A DNA stretch of 33,198 nucleotides, from assembly GCA_947587615.1 (NCBI GenBank), contig CANPYC010000023.1, positions 1 through 33,198 of the forward strand, read 5' to 3'. Below the pieces are notes generated by a model. The model saw nothing but the letters and a program-made list of their open reading frames with translations. It had not been told where the DNA came from and ran no database searches. How positions within the stretch are numbered: the first letter of the stretch is position 1; each line of letters opens with the position of its first letter. Source of the stretch: Candidatus Gastranaerophilales bacterium. Lineage in GTDB: Bacteria > Cyanobacteriota > Vampirovibrionia > Gastranaerophilales > Gastranaerophilaceae. The position numbers were made by a program, and so were the translations under genes. This document shows, in pieces, positions 16,935 to 25,386 of the stretch.

Positions 16935-18080
16935 TTAATTATTCTCCTTTTCATCTTTTCTTTTCATTTTTTCATTTCTAACTCCGAAATAAAGAAGAAT
17001 TATTCCCGCAACTATTAACAAAATTGCGCCATGAAAATATTTTGAGCCTATCCTGAAATAGTTAATTATTAAATATAAATATAAAAATTTTCTTGCTAAA
17101 TCGACTATTCTTTTATTATCAAGCGAAAAGCCATATTTATACATAAGATAAATCATTAATATTATTAAAGCATTTGCAAAAAACCCGATAATATAATTAT
17201 CAATATTTGAAAAATATAATAAAGGCAAATTCAACAAAACAACAAAAGAAATAAAACCCGCTTCCGCTTTAACTAAGCCTGTTTTTTCCTTCTCTTTTGT
17301 ATAATTAAAAAGATTAAGCCCCAAAATTGCCAATAGCGGCATATAAAGACTGCATTCATTTGCTTTTATTTTTGTATCATCAACGAAAGTTAAAATAAAA
17401 AGCATTATAAATATAAAAAACAAACCCGTTGTTTTATAGGTCATAGAAAAATTATTAAATTTTTCCTTAATTATTCCGATATTACCAAAAGAATACAACA
17501 CTCCGCCTACAATTAAGCCAACTGTTGCAAACAGGCAGGATGTTTCATCATATATAGCGCAATTATAATAAAACATATAAACGGTTGAAATATATAAAAC
17601 GGTTGATAAAATATTAATCGCATTGTTGTTATAAACAAAAGCCATTGGATAAACACTTATAAACCAAAGCAAAGTAATTAAAAAGGAATTTGCTTCGATA
17701 TGATAAATTTGCCCCAAAAGCGCCCAAACCCCGCCTATTAAAAGGGTCGACAGAAAAGTTAAAGATACACCGAGTTTAGGGAATTTTGAATTTTCTTCGC
17801 TGAATTTATACCCGCCATACAATGCCCCTGAAGCAAGAAGAGAGCACAGAGCAACTTTTAAAAAATTATTCCTTTGGAAAAATTCAATAAGCCAATCGTT
17901 TGCCTGAATAAAAACAATTACCCCAAACCCGAGCAAAATTGCACCGATTATATATAAAGTTATTTGAACTTTTGCCTTTTGGGATTTTTCCTTTTCTTTT
18001 TTTAAATCTTCAAGCAAATTAAGATATTGAATTTTATCAATCAAACCCTTTTCAAGCCACTTTGCAAGCGCTTTTTCCAT
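16935..18080 (-). CDS. DUF2157-family polytopic membrane protein
   Basis: A 381-residue protein. A soluble N-terminal segment (LAKWLEKGLIDKIQYLNLLEDLKKEKEK) matches the start of DUF2157 proteins. About ten membrane helices follow, starting at ITLYIIGAILLGFGVIVFI. It ends in a basic tail (RNEKMKRKDEKENN). It is paired with a GDYXXLXY gene, the usual partner in other bacteria; the DUF4401 member of the trio is absent. Function is unknown, and a membrane complex is inferred from the conserved pairing. GGGAGAG precedes the ATG. Confidence 0.85.
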   Translation of the reverse strand: MEKALAKWLEKGLIDKIQYLNLLEDLKKEKEKSQKAKVQITLYIIGAILLGFGVIVFIQANDWLIEFFQRNNFLKVALCSLLASGALYGGYKFSEENSKFPKLGVSLTFLSTLLIGGVWALLGQIYHIEANSFLITLLWFISVYPMAFVYNNNAINILSTVLYISTVYMFYYNCAIYDETSCLFATVGLIVGGVLYSFGNIGIIKEKFNNFSMTYKTTGLFFIFIMLFILTFVDDTKIKANECSLYMPLLAILGLNLFNYTKEKEKTGLVKAEAGFISFVVLLNLPLLYFSNIDNYIIGFFANALIILMIYLMYKYGFSLDNKRIVDLARKFLYLYLIINYFRIGSKYFHGAILLIVAGIILLYFGVRNEKMKRKDEKENN

Positions 18081-18274
18081 TTTTCTCTCCCGTTAAAATT
18101 TAATTTTGATATTTCATCTTTCTATAGTTCAAAAGGCTGACAATAAATTTTATCAGAATTTATATTTAAAATAATTATATATTTTTAAACGTTTTTTGTA
18201 AAACAAACCCTACAACATTCTAACTAGTATTATCGGATGATTGAAAAAGAGCAAAAAAAATATATAATCCGAAT

Positions 18275-18391
18275 ATGCTAAAAACTATGATTTTAGAAAT
18301 ATGGAATAATTTACATCCGATGACCCATTTTTGGATTATCATAAGTACTGTTGGTGTTCTTGCCCTGTATGGATTAATGTATTCCTTATAA
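18275..18391 (+). CDS. Possible 38-residue single-helix membrane protein
   Basis: ATG at 18275 and TAA at 18389-18391. The peptide starts MLKTMILEIWNNLHPM and has one hydrophobic helix (FWIIISTVGVLALYGLMYSL). TATAAT lies at 18262-18267, seven bases before the ATG, matching the leaderless start pattern of other genes in this window. There is no Shine-Dalgarno. It is too short for composition to decide. The rest of 18081-18274 holds the promoter region of the DUF2157 gene, and 18392-18600 shows nothing clear beyond short GATTGCCAT-type fragments of the repeat family. Confidence 0.4.
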   Translation: MLKTMILEIWNNLHPMTHFWIIISTVGVLALYGLMYSL

Positions 18392-18589
18392 AGGATTGGT
18401 TAAAACTTAATATATAGAGTCTTGATTGCCATAAGGGAATGATAACAAAAAAATCATTGCCATTCTTTCTATGTCATTAACAAACACAGGATTAATAAAA
18501 GGTAAACTTGGGAAAAATAGGTTTGGTTCGTAGGAATCGTGGAAAATCTCACTTCCTCCTCACTTGGCATTGCAAAAAAAAGGGGGAAT

Positions 18590-19139
18590 AAAAACCCGTG
18601 GCAATCTTGGCGAATGAGTGCTTGTTCTAAGTGCAATGACATACTGAAGTCCACCCTACGACGGAGAACTGTAATTGTAGGGTAGACTTTAGTCTACCAT
18701 CTTACCCATCACATCATTAGCAAGGGTGTAACAGTAGGGTAGACTTTAGTCTACCATCCCAAAACAGAATAGGTACATGTTCCAAAATAAAAAAGCGTTT
18801 TTAATTAAATTTTTATTATACATAATTACTTTTTAAACAGCAGGGTAGACTTTAGTCTACCATCCTAAAACTGCTTCTTACGCCTTTGTTGATGACATGA
18901 AAAAAAGAAAGCATTGGTTATAAATGGTGGATAAATGGTGGAGCGAAGTCCACCCTACGGATACTACAGTGAAGAATTATAATTGCAGGGTAGACTTTAG
19001 TCTACCATCCCAAAATTACGGTTGATTATAACTATTTGAAAGAGCAGCCGCAGGGTATACCGTTTTATCAGGGTTTAACCCATGGCAATTGTGCTGAATG
19101 TATATTTGTTTCAAGCGTAATGCCAGGCTAAAGTCTACC
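18590..19139. repeat. BIME-like palindrome cluster D, first part (seven copies)
   Basis: Copies: 18638-18655 (forward, degenerate left arm), 18681-18698, 18738-18755 and 18844-18861 (reverse), 18937-18954 (forward, GGTGGAGCGAAGTCCACC), 18989-19006 (reverse) and 19122-19139 (forward, degenerate). The pair 18937/18989 is the reverse complement of the composite at 7598-7675, with CGGATAC next to the first copy and AATTATAATTG next to the second. A longer left flank with TGGCAAT, then GAATG, then TTGTT, then AAGYGTAATG precedes the copies at 18638 and 19122. The same flank is found at 19409 and 28632. Confidence 0.9.
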
Positions 19140-19148
19140 CTGCTTTCT

Positions 19149-19406
19149 ACATCAACAGGTATAGATACAAAAGATAAAGATAAAGGTTTTAGCCTTGTAG
19201 ATATTGCAAAAGGCGAAGGTGGAGATGGCGATAAAGCAGTAACAGACTTTTCAGACGCATTAGATAAACTTGATGATGCAATTGATAACATTACAGACAG
19301 AAAATCAATAATTGGTGCTGCACAAAACAGATTATCTTCAGCATTAGAAACATTAACTATTCAACAAGAAAACTTATCAAGTGCTAAGTCAATTATTAAG
19401 GTGTGA
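19149..19406 (+). pseudogene. Flagellin C-terminal fragment
   Basis: In-frame sequence of about 85 residues. It includes KGFSLVDIAKGEG, LDKLDDAIDNITDRKSIIGA, AQNRLSSALETLTIQQENL and SSAKSII. The last three are the D1/D0 helices of bacterial flagellins (compare typical IGAxQNRLxxxxxNL...NLxxAxSRI). It has no N-terminal half and stops at KV-TGA just where the final helix of about 40 residues should follow. Both breakpoints fall at flanks of the palindrome family. No other flagellar gene is in the window. It is a remnant, and it implies that this lineage once had, or elsewhere has, flagella. Confidence 0.75.
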
Positions 19407-19533
19407 CCCATGGTAGTTTTACTGAATGTATACTTGCTTCAATCGTAATGGTAGACTAAAGTCTACCCTGCGGATACCAAGGCTCATAACTTCGCCAAGG
19501 GTTGAAGCATCCGCCGCAATGGCGGCAGAATAA
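19407..19533. repeat. BIME-like copy plus segment shared with 7395-7450
   Basis: CCATGG-type left flank from 19409, palindrome at 19450-19467 (forward), then CTGCGGATACC running into a stretch of about 55 bases (AGGCTCATAACTTCG, TGAAGCATCCGCCGCAATGG) that matches 7395-7450 inverted. From 19534 to 19694 I see only AT-rich sequence. Confidence 0.75.
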
Positions 19534-19694
19534 GTGTTTCAAATTTAACTTTAAATAATTATCACCAATACTCAATTTATCCACTCCTTGACATTTCAAA
19601 AAGTTTACTTAAATACTGCTAATAATTTACTTTTATTTAAACACCCCGCTTTTTCATCATTCAATAATTTTACCAACCAAAAATTTTGCAAAAT

Positions 19695-19724
19695 AAAACT
19701 TTGATAATTTCTTATCAAAGTTTT
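19695..19724 (-). terminator. Intrinsic terminator of the rpsF-ssb-rpsR operon
   Basis: AAAACTTTGATAA (19695-19707) pairs perfectly with TTATCAAAGTTTT (19712-19724) around a 4-base loop. T-rich sequence follows on the minus strand, 23 bases past the rpsR stop. T's also follow on the plus strand, so it may work in both directions. Confidence 0.8.
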
Positions 19725-19747
19725 TAACAGATTATGAATTAAAATTT

Positions 19748-19981
19748 CTAATTTTCAAAAACATATCCCATTAAAGAAGACTCTCTTGCTTTTTTAACGG
19801 CATTTGAAAGCATTCTTTGATGTTTAGCGCAAGTGCCTGTAATTCTTCTTGGAAGAATTTTTCCCGCTTCAGACAAAAATCTTTTTAATTTAGACACGTC
19901 TTTGTAATCTAAAGTATCGATTTTATCATTACAGAATGCGCAATTTTTTTTCTTTTTTACATCCTTGTTATCTTTTGCCAT
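19748..19981 (-). CDS. rpsR: 30S ribosomal protein S18
   Basis: A 77-residue basic protein. The N-terminal [11 protein letters not shown] has a CxxC pair, as in zinc-binding S18 variants. [22 protein letters not shown] and [20 protein letters not shown] are the core rRNA- and S6-binding blocks. It binds 16S rRNA as a pair with S6, encoded two genes upstream. It is the last gene of the classic rpsF-ssb-rpsR operon and is followed by an intrinsic terminator. Confidence 0.97.
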   Translation of the reverse strand: MAKDNKDVKKKKNCAFCNDKIDTLDYKDVSKLKRFLSEAGKILPRRITGTCAKHQRMLSNAVKKARESSLMGYVFEN

Positions 19982-20044
19982 TTTTTTATTTTTTCCTTTT
20001 CTAGTTTTTTAATAATTTTTTATTTTTTATTAAAATCGACCCCG

Positions 20045-20452
20045 TTAAAACGGTATTTCGTCCTCATCAATTAAATCTTGAGCGATTTCATCCTGATTAA
20101 AACTTACAATGTTTTCGCCATTGCTATTTGGTGCATTAGAAGCAGCAGCGAGGGAATTTGCAGATATTTTTTCAACAGAATTTGCGTTAACTTCAAATAT
20201 CTTCTTATCTTTACCATTGGGTAATTTATAAGTATTTGTCTGCAACCTGCCTTCAACAGCAACACTATCACCTTGAGCAATCGTAGAAGCAACTGTATCT
20301 GCCAATTGTCCAAAAGCAATAACCCTTATTAAGGTTTCGGTATTTTTATCAATATTAATACTAAAACCTGCTATTGCCATATCATTTTGAGTAAATCTTT
20401 TCTCGGGAGCTTTTGCAACAACCCCTGTTAAAAACGCTTTTGCTAAAGTCAT
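20045..20452 (-). CDS. ssb: Single-stranded DNA-binding protein
   Basis: A 135-residue protein with an N-terminal OB fold (LAKAFLTGVVAKAPEKRFTQ, VAVEGRLQTNTYKLPNGKD), a short Ala/Asn/Ser linker and the acidic tail DEDEIPF, which recruits replication and repair proteins. It is shorter than E. coli SSB (178) because the linker is short. It lies between rpsF and rpsR, with the rpsF stop directly against its start. Confidence 0.95.
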   Translation of the reverse strand: MTLAKAFLTGVVAKAPEKRFTQNDMAIAGFSINIDKNTETLIRVIAFGQLADTVASTIAQGDSVAVEGRLQTNTYKLPNGKDKKIFEVNANSVEKISANSLAAASNAPNSNGENIVSFNQDEIAQDLIDEDEIPF

Positions 20453-20743
20453 TTATGCACATTCCTTTGTGGTAAACATTATACGAATTACAGACTCATT
20501 AAGTCTTAATTGTCTTTTAAGTTCGGAAACCTTATCTGAAGGAACACTTAAAATTTGATTAACCATAAAACCGTCGGTAAAACCGCCAACTTCATAAGCA
20601 AGTTTTTTTCTGCCCATTTTGTCACTTTCGATTATATTACCGCCTAAAGTTTTTACGGTTTCTTCAATTTTAGCTACAACTTTATCCGCTTCTTCATTAT
20701 CAAGATTTGGTTTTATAATTGTGAACAGTTCATATTTTTTCAT
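20453..20743 (-). CDS. rpsF: 30S ribosomal protein S6
   Basis: A 96-residue protein with the S6 ferredoxin-like fold: KKYELFTIIKPNLDNEEADK at the start, MGRKKLAYEV in the middle, and LRLNESVIRIMFTTKE at the end. It is the first gene of the operon, with an AAAGGAGA Shine-Dalgarno (20748-20755). The predicted -10 box is so close that the leader would be only about 15 bases, leaving no room for the S6:S18-binding leader RNA known in many bacteria. Confidence 0.96.
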   Translation of the reverse strand: MKKYELFTIIKPNLDNEEADKVVAKIEETVKTLGGNIIESDKMGRKKLAYEVGGFTDGFMVNQILSVPSDKVSELKRQLRLNESVIRIMFTTKECA

Positions 20744-20764
20744 TTTTTCTCCTTTGGTGAAACA

Positions 20765-20773
20765 ATTATAGCA
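20765..20773 (-). promoter_or_regulatory. Extended -10 promoter of rpsF
   Basis: On the minus strand TGC precedes TATAAT (20773 down to 20765), an extended -10 box. No good -35 is visible. The predicted start is near 20757, 14 bases before the rpsF ATG. The rest of 20774-21039 is AT-rich with no gene visible. Confidence 0.6.
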
Positions 20774-21039
20774 TAAATCGTAGCATAAGCACGTTCTAAA
20801 AACAAGAAAAAATTTGATACTTTAACGTTTTTTAATATTATTTATAAGAGGTTAAATTATAAAGATAGAATTAAAAACCCGCAAGAACAAAAGTTTTAAA
20901 GCATGGTTTACAATTTTGTTTAGATTTATTTATTACATCGCTTTACAAGTTTTCTTTAAGTCTTAAATTTTATTTTTTAACATTATAAGAATAAAAACTG
21001 CAAGGAAAATTAAGTATAAATTTTAAAAAATAGCATGAT

Positions 21040-21075
21040 TTTATAATTAAGCCATGTAAAATGTTTAATTATAAA
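21040..21075 (-). terminator. AT-rich inverted repeat downstream of pyrG, possible terminator
   Basis: TTTATAATTAA (21040-21050) pairs perfectly with TTAATTATAAA (21065-21075). It lies 39 bases beyond the pyrG stop. It has no GC pairs in the stem and only a weak T-run, so terminator function is uncertain. Confidence 0.35.
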
Positions 21076-21113
21076 CTTGCATATTTTAAAATATTTTTTC
21101 TTTAAGCTTGCGT

Positions 21114-22754
21114 TTATTTAACAGTTTCAATTGTGTTTAGAGATTTTCTTTTTTCTTTCATTTTAGCGGAAGCTTCAATCAGACCTTTAAATAAAGGGTG
21201 CGGCTTGTGCGGTCTGGATTTAAATTCAGGATGAAATTGGCATGCTACAAACCAATCATTTTCAGGTATTTCAATTATCTCGGCTAACAGTCCGTCCGGA
21301 CTTGTACCTGAGATTTGCATGCCGTTTTCTTTAATTAAATCTCTATATTCATTATTAAATTCAAAACGATGTCTATGGCGCTCAAGTATTAATTCACAAC
21401 CGTATACCCCATGAGCTTTTGAGCCCGGAACAATTTTGCAAGGGTATGATCCAAGGCGCATGGTTGCTCCATAGCCTGCAATATTTTTTTGTTCTTCCAT
21501 TAAATCAACGACTTTGTAATTTGTTGTTTTATCAAATTCTGTTGAATTTGCGTTTTCAAGCCCTAAAACATTTCTTGCATATTCAATTACAGCGCATTGC
21601 ATGCCAAGACAAAGCCCCAAAAAAGGTACGTTATTTTCTCTTGCGTATTGAATTACTTTTAATTTTCCTTCAATACCTCGAACTCCAAAACCACCGGGGA
21701 CAACAATGCCATCTACATCTGCAAGATGTGCTTTTGTGTCTTCGTCGCTCAGAATATCTTCAGAAGCAATCCATTTAATATTAATTTTTGCACTTGCTTC
21801 AAAGCCGGCATGTTTTAAGCTTTCAACGACGGATATATAAGCGTCGTTTAATTCTGTATATTTACCCGCTAAGGCAATAGTTAACTCTTGTTTAGGGTGT
21901 TTGATATTATAAACCATTTCCTTCCATTCGGTTAAATCGGCATGCCTTGGCTCAAGATTAAGAGTTTTAAGCACCTGCTCGGTTATATTTTGTTTTTCAA
22001 GATATAGCGGTACTTCATAAATCGAGTCCATATCCTTGCATTCAATTACACTATCTTTATTAACCGAGCAAAAAAGCGAAAGTTTTTCTTTTTCATTCTT
22101 TCCGATAGGCACCTGTGTTCTTAAAACAAGCATTTCAGGCTGGATTCCATAGCTTCTTAAAACATTAACGCTGTGCTGTGAAGGTTTTGTTTTAAGTTCG
22201 CCCGAAGTTGGCAAATAAGGTAATAGTGTTACATGGATTGACATTGAATTTTGAGCGCCGATTTCAGCTCTGAATTGCCTGATTGCTTCAATAAAGGGCA
22301 ATCCTTCAATATCTCCTACCGTTCCTCCGATTTCAGCTATTAAAATATCGGGGTTTGCTCTTTTTGAAGCCATTATAAGACGTGATTTAATTTCACCGGT
22401 AATATGAGGTATCATTTGAACGGTTGCGCCTAAGTATTCGCCCGCTCTTTCTTTATTTATAACGGTTTGATAAACGCTTCCCGAGGTAACATTGTTAATT
22501 TGAGATAAATAAGCGTCAATAAAGCGCTCGTAGTGTCCTAAATCTAAATCTGTTTCAGCGCCATCCTCGCAGACAAAAACCTCACCATGCTGAAAAGGGC
22601 TCATTGTCCCGGGGTCAACATTAATATAAGGGTCAAATTTTTGAATTGAAACCTTATAACCTCTATCAACAAGTAATCTTCCCAAGGAAGCCGCAACTAT
22701 CCCTTTGCCGAGCGAGCTTACAACACCGCCCGTTATAAATATATATTTTGTCAT
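21114..22754 (-). CDS. pyrG: CTP synthase
   Basis: A 546-residue enzyme that makes CTP from UTP, ATP and glutamine. The N-terminal amidoligase domain begins [14 protein letters not shown] and has [36 protein letters not shown] and the [12 protein letters not shown] region. The C-terminal class I glutamine amidotransferase domain has GGFGVRG, the nucleophile elbow GLCLGMQ near residue 380 and the catalytic His/Glu in [10 protein letters not shown]. Length and motifs are normal. It follows gatC by 8 bases with an AGAGG Shine-Dalgarno, so the two are co-transcribed. Confidence 0.98.
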   Translation of the reverse strand: MTKYIFITGGVVSSLGKGIVAASLGRLLVDRGYKVSIQKFDPYINVDPGTMSPFQHGEVFVCEDGAETDLDLGHYERFIDAYLSQINNVTSGSVYQTVINKERAGEYLGATVQMIPHITGEIKSRLIMASKRANPDILIAEIGGTVGDIEGLPFIEAIRQFRAEIGAQNSMSIHVTLLPYLPTSGELKTKPSQHSVNVLRSYGIQPEMLVLRTQVPIGKNEKEKLSLFCSVNKDSVIECKDMDSIYEVPLYLEKQNITEQVLKTLNLEPRHADLTEWKEMVYNIKHPKQELTIALAGKYTELNDAYISVVESLKHAGFEASAKINIKWIASEDILSDEDTKAHLADVDGIVVPGGFGVRGIEGKLKVIQYARENNVPFLGLCLGMQCAVIEYARNVLGLENANSTEFDKTTNYKVVDLMEEQKNIAGYGATMRLGSYPCKIVPGSKAHGVYGCELILERHRHRFEFNNEYRDLIKENGMQISGTSPDGLLAEIIEIPENDWFVACQFHPEFKSRPHKPHPLFKGLIEASAKMKEKRKSLNTIETVK

Positions 22755-22762
22755 TTAACCTC

Positions 22763-23044
22763 TTAGTTAATTTTAGGTACTTTGAAAAATTCACCTTCAA
22801 CATCGGGCGCATTTTGCATAAGTTCTTCTCTGGTATTTTCGTAAATTTTTACGTCTTCTCTTGTAACATTTGAAAAATCAATCGAATGATTCATTGGTTC
22901 AACATTTGTCGTGTCAACTTTATTCATCTTTTCAACATGTGCTAAAACATCGCCTAATTGATGAGTAAACATTTCCTTTTCATCTTGCGTTAACTCAAGT
23001 CTTGCTAATTTTGCAACATGTTCAACATCTTTTACAGTTATCAT
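22763..23044 (-). CDS. gatC: Asp-tRNA(Asn)/Glu-tRNA(Gln) amidotransferase subunit C
   Basis: A 93-residue small subunit of GatCAB, which amidates mischarged Glu-tRNA(Gln) and Asp-tRNA(Asn). Typical blocks are VEHVAKLARLELTQDEKE, LAHVEKMNKVDT, VEPMNH and the C-terminal GEFFKVPKI. gatA and gatB are not in this window. It is preceded by AAGAGG and transcribed away from the response-regulator operon across a short symmetric intergenic region. Confidence 0.95.
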   Translation of the reverse strand: MITVKDVEHVAKLARLELTQDEKEMFTHQLGDVLAHVEKMNKVDTTNVEPMNHSIDFSNVTREDVKIYENTREELMQNAPDVEGEFFKVPKIN

Positions 23045-23058
23045 AATTTACCTCTTAT

Positions 23059-23115
23059 TTATAACTTAACAAAATAATAAAGATATTGCAATTTATTATT
23101 AAGTTAATTTATAAT
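23059..23115. promoter_or_regulatory. Divergent promoter/operator region with a 23-bp dyad
   Basis: 23059-23081 and 23092-23114 are inverted copies that match at 20 of 23 positions. The inner arms AATAATAAA and TTTATTATT are perfect. For the plus-strand operon, TTGCAA (23086-23091) and TATAAT (23110-23115) are spaced by 18 bases, with the ATG seven bases past the -10 box. The symmetry could hold an operator shared by gatC-pyrG and the regulator operon, or could simply be two facing AT-rich promoters. Confidence 0.5.
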
Positions 23116-23122
23116 TTTAACC

Positions 23123-23779
23123 ATGGATAAGAAGAAAAATATCTTAATAGTTGAAGACCATGCCCTTACATCCTTTGCGCTTAAAACTTCTCTTGGCACG
23201 CTTAGTTTTGTTGGGGAGATTTTTGAAGTTGGGTATGCAAAGTCTGCTGTTGAAATATTAAAAAAAAATAATATAGATTTAATTCTCTTAGACCTCGGGC
23301 TTCCCGATATTGACGGGGTTCAGCTCGCAAAAGAAATCAGAAAAATTAATAATGATACTAAAATTATCATTCTGACTTCGCATTGCGACAAAGAAGAAGT
23401 GCAAAGTTGTTTGGAAGCGGGTATAAACGCATATTGTACAAAAGACATTAAGCCCGACAAGCTTTCCAACGTTATTAAAGATGTTTTGGACGGCTCAATG
23501 TATTTTGATTCAAGCGTATCGGCTTATGTTATGCAGACAACGGCAAGAAAACAGGAAAACGACAATTCGACGATAAAAGATTGTTACAATTTGACCCAAC
23601 AGGAAAAAAGAGTGTTAATATTATTGGCAAGCGGAAATAATAATTCTCAAATTGCTCATAAATTATCAATTTCAATCAACACAACAAAAGTACATGTCTG
23701 CTCGATTTTACAAAAATTAAACGTCGAAGACAGAACGCAAGCCGCCATTAAAGCTATTAGAGAAAGTTTAATCGTATAA
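23123..23779 (+). CDS. NarL/FixJ-type response regulator
   Basis: A 218-residue protein. The receiver domain (about residues 5-120) has ILIVEDH, the phosphoryl-acceptor D57 in LILLDLGLPD, the IIILTSH switch threonine and YCTKDIKP with the conserved lysine. The C-terminal LuxR-type HTH (about 150-218) has LTQQEKRVLILLASGNNNSQ, IAHKLSISINTTKVHV and LQKLNVEDRTQAAIKAI. It is a DNA-binding regulator activated by phosphorylation. No histidine kinase is encoded nearby. It has no Shine-Dalgarno; TATAAT ends seven bases before the ATG. It leads an operon with a second regulator and a pentapeptide-repeat protein. Confidence 0.92.
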   Translation: MDKKKNILIVEDHALTSFALKTSLGTLSFVGEIFEVGYAKSAVEILKKNNIDLILLDLGLPDIDGVQLAKEIRKINNDTKIIILTSHCDKEEVQSCLEAGINAYCTKDIKPDKLSNVIKDVLDGSMYFDSSVSAYVMQTTARKQENDNSTIKDCYNLTQQEKRVLILLASGNNNSQIAHKLSISINTTKVHVCSILQKLNVEDRTQAAIKAIRESLIV

Positions 23780-23787
23780 GGAAAATA

Positions 23788-24408
23788 ATGACTTCACTGG
23801 GTAAGATTTTAATAATTGATGATAATGCAAAACTTTTGCAAGACGCGCTTCCTCTGTACGGATATGAAGTACAAAGCGCCAATGACGGTCTTTTGGGGTT
23901 AAAGCTTTTGGATGAAAACCCGGATTTTGACTTGGTTTTGTTGGATGTCGTCATGCCCAATTTGGACGGCTGGGAAACGCTCAAGGCAATCAGGCAAAAT
24001 GCAAAAATTTCAAAAATACCGATAATAATGTTAACTTCGGTTAGTGAAACAGCAAATCAAATATCCGGACTTAAATTTGGCGCTGATGATTATGTTGTTA
24101 AGCCTTTTGTCTTGCCAAACCTTTTGGCTCGAATCGAAGCTCTTTTAAGGCGCTCCAATTGGAATAAAAGCGAAAAACACGGCAACATTCTGCCTTTTGT
24201 CAGCGGAGAAAAAATTTCACCTCTTACGCAAAGAGAAAAAGAAATTTTAACTCTTGTTGCAAAAGGAAGTTCCAATTCTCAAATAGCTCAAAAACTTTTT
24301 GTAAGAGAAGTAACGGTAAAAACGCACCTGAACAGTATTTATCGAAAATTAAACGTTGATAACCGGGTTCAGGCGGTTTTATTGGCACAACAAACGGAAA
24401 TAATTTAA
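23788..24408 (+). CDS. Response regulator with OmpR-like receiver and LuxR-type HTH
   Basis: A 206-residue protein. The receiver has LIIDDN, acceptor D53 in LVLLDVVMPNLDGWE, IIMLTS and FGADDYVVKPF, which is more like OmpR/PatA receivers than NarL receivers. The HTH has LTQREKEILTLVAKGSSNSQ, IAQKLFVREVTVKTHL and YRKLNVDNRVQAVLLA. This receiver and HTH combination resembles regulators found in cyanobacteria and plastids (Ycf29-like). It starts 8 bases after the first regulator with an AAGGAAA Shine-Dalgarno. The two HTHs are related but the receivers are not close, so this is not a simple tandem duplication. Confidence 0.9.
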   Translation: MTSLGKILIIDDNAKLLQDALPLYGYEVQSANDGLLGLKLLDENPDFDLVLLDVVMPNLDGWETLKAIRQNAKISKIPIIMLTSVSETANQISGLKFGADDYVVKPFVLPNLLARIEALLRRSNWNKSEKHGNILPFVSGEKISPLTQREKEILTLVAKGSSNSQIAQKLFVREVTVKTHLNSIYRKLNVDNRVQAVLLAQQTEII

Positions 24409-24426
24409 ACATAAAAAGGAAAAAAT

Positions 24427-24948
24427 ATGACAACCGAAAATTTAGTAGATTTAATCATAAATGATTACGATAAATTTGAACAATATCACTCGGAAGACAA
24501 TAACATGGAAATTCAGGAAGCCGATTTTTCGCATGCGACTTTGGCGGATGCGGATTTTACAAACATCGACTTTTCGGGAACCTCCTTTCAGGAAGCGGTA
24601 TTGTCAAACATTAAATTTGTTGACTGCGACTTAACAAGCGTGGATTTTTCAAGAGCACAGATTACCGAATGCGATTTTTCGGGAAGTATTTTAAACGGCG
24701 CAACGTTCAGCTATGCTACCGTTTCTTTTTGTAATTTTTCCGAAGCCGATACGGCGGGCGCTAACTTTAGCGAAGCAAATCTGGCGGATAGCGATTTTTC
24801 AACAAGCGAAAACCTTGACTCATGCAGGTTTGACGAAAGTACAATTTGGCCCGAAGCGGAAAAATTACCCGAAGATTTTGACTGTACTTATAATTACGAC
24901 CTTTCTTCCTTAAGAGAAGAAGAGGAGAATAACAGCGAAATTTATTAG
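24427..24948 (+). CDS. Pentapeptide-repeat protein
   Basis: A 173-residue protein. From about residue 35 to 145 it is built of five-residue repeats with Phe/Leu at the centre: ADFSHATLADADFTNIDFSG, TSFQEAVLSNIKF, CDFSGSILNGATFSYATV and ANFSEANLADSDFS. These fold as a right-handed quadrilateral beta-helix. The tail is acidic (LREEEENNSE). There is no signal peptide, so it is probably cytoplasmic. Some such proteins mimic DNA and bind gyrase, but most have unknown roles. It is co-transcribed with two response regulators (18-base gap, AAAAGGAAA Shine-Dalgarno), which suggests a signalling partner role. That last point is inference. Confidence 0.88.
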   Translation: MTTENLVDLIINDYDKFEQYHSEDNNMEIQEADFSHATLADADFTNIDFSGTSFQEAVLSNIKFVDCDLTSVDFSRAQITECDFSGSILNGATFSYATVSFCNFSEADTAGANFSEANLADSDFSTSENLDSCRFDESTIWPEAEKLPEDFDCTYNYDLSSLREEEENNSEIY

Positions 24949-25000
24949 AAATATTTTAAGAAAGCTTTAAATATAAATATTCTGTCGAAATATTAATTTA

Positions 25001-25028
25001 AAAATGCACTTTAAAAAGTGCATTTTTT
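25001..25028. terminator. Bidirectional intrinsic terminator
   Basis: AAAATGCACTTT and AAAGTGCATTTT pair around a 3-4 base loop, with T-runs on both strands. It lies between the convergent pentapeptide-repeat and panD genes and serves both; the last bases overlap the panD stop. Confidence 0.85.
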
Positions 25029-25380
25029 ACGGTTTTATAAGCTTATTGTTTTTGTCAACATGCGCAATTTTCGGCTTAAAATTCTTTTGTTCTTCGTCAT
25101 TCATAAGAGCGTAAGCAACTATAATAATTTTATCATTAATTTGCACTTTTCTGGCTGCTGCGCCGTTTAGACAAATAACGCCCGAGTTTTCCCTGCCTTC
25201 AATAACATAGGTTGAAAAACGCTCTCCGTTATTCACATCCAGTATTTCCACTTTTTGATTTTGTTTTATGTCAACTTCGCAAAGAAGCTTTTTATCAATA
25301 GTAATAGAGCCGACATAGTCAAGATTTGCTTCGGTTACGGTTGCTCTGTGTATTTTTGCGTATAAAAATTCTTTTAGCAT
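25027..25380 (-). CDS. panD: Aspartate 1-decarboxylase proenzyme
   Basis: A 117-residue enzyme that makes beta-alanine from aspartate for pantothenate and coenzyme A synthesis. [20 protein letters not shown] is the family start. YVGSITID carries the self-cleavage site G24-S25, which produces the pyruvoyl group. [12 protein letters not shown] and [10 protein letters not shown] follow. Length is normal. No other pan genes are nearby. The ATG has no Shine-Dalgarno, and a -10-like box lies just upstream. Confidence 0.96.
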   Translation of the reverse strand: MLKEFLYAKIHRATVTEANLDYVGSITIDKKLLCEVDIKQNQKVEILDVNNGERFSTYVIEGRENSGVICLNGAAARKVQINDKIIIVAYALMNDEEQKNFKPKIAHVDKNNKLIKP

Positions 25381-25386
25381 AAGTTT

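Noticed and set aside
20104-20319. Minus-strand 71-codon frame inside ssb
   Set aside because: Out-of-frame shadow of ssb, which has full OB-fold and acidic-tail evidence.
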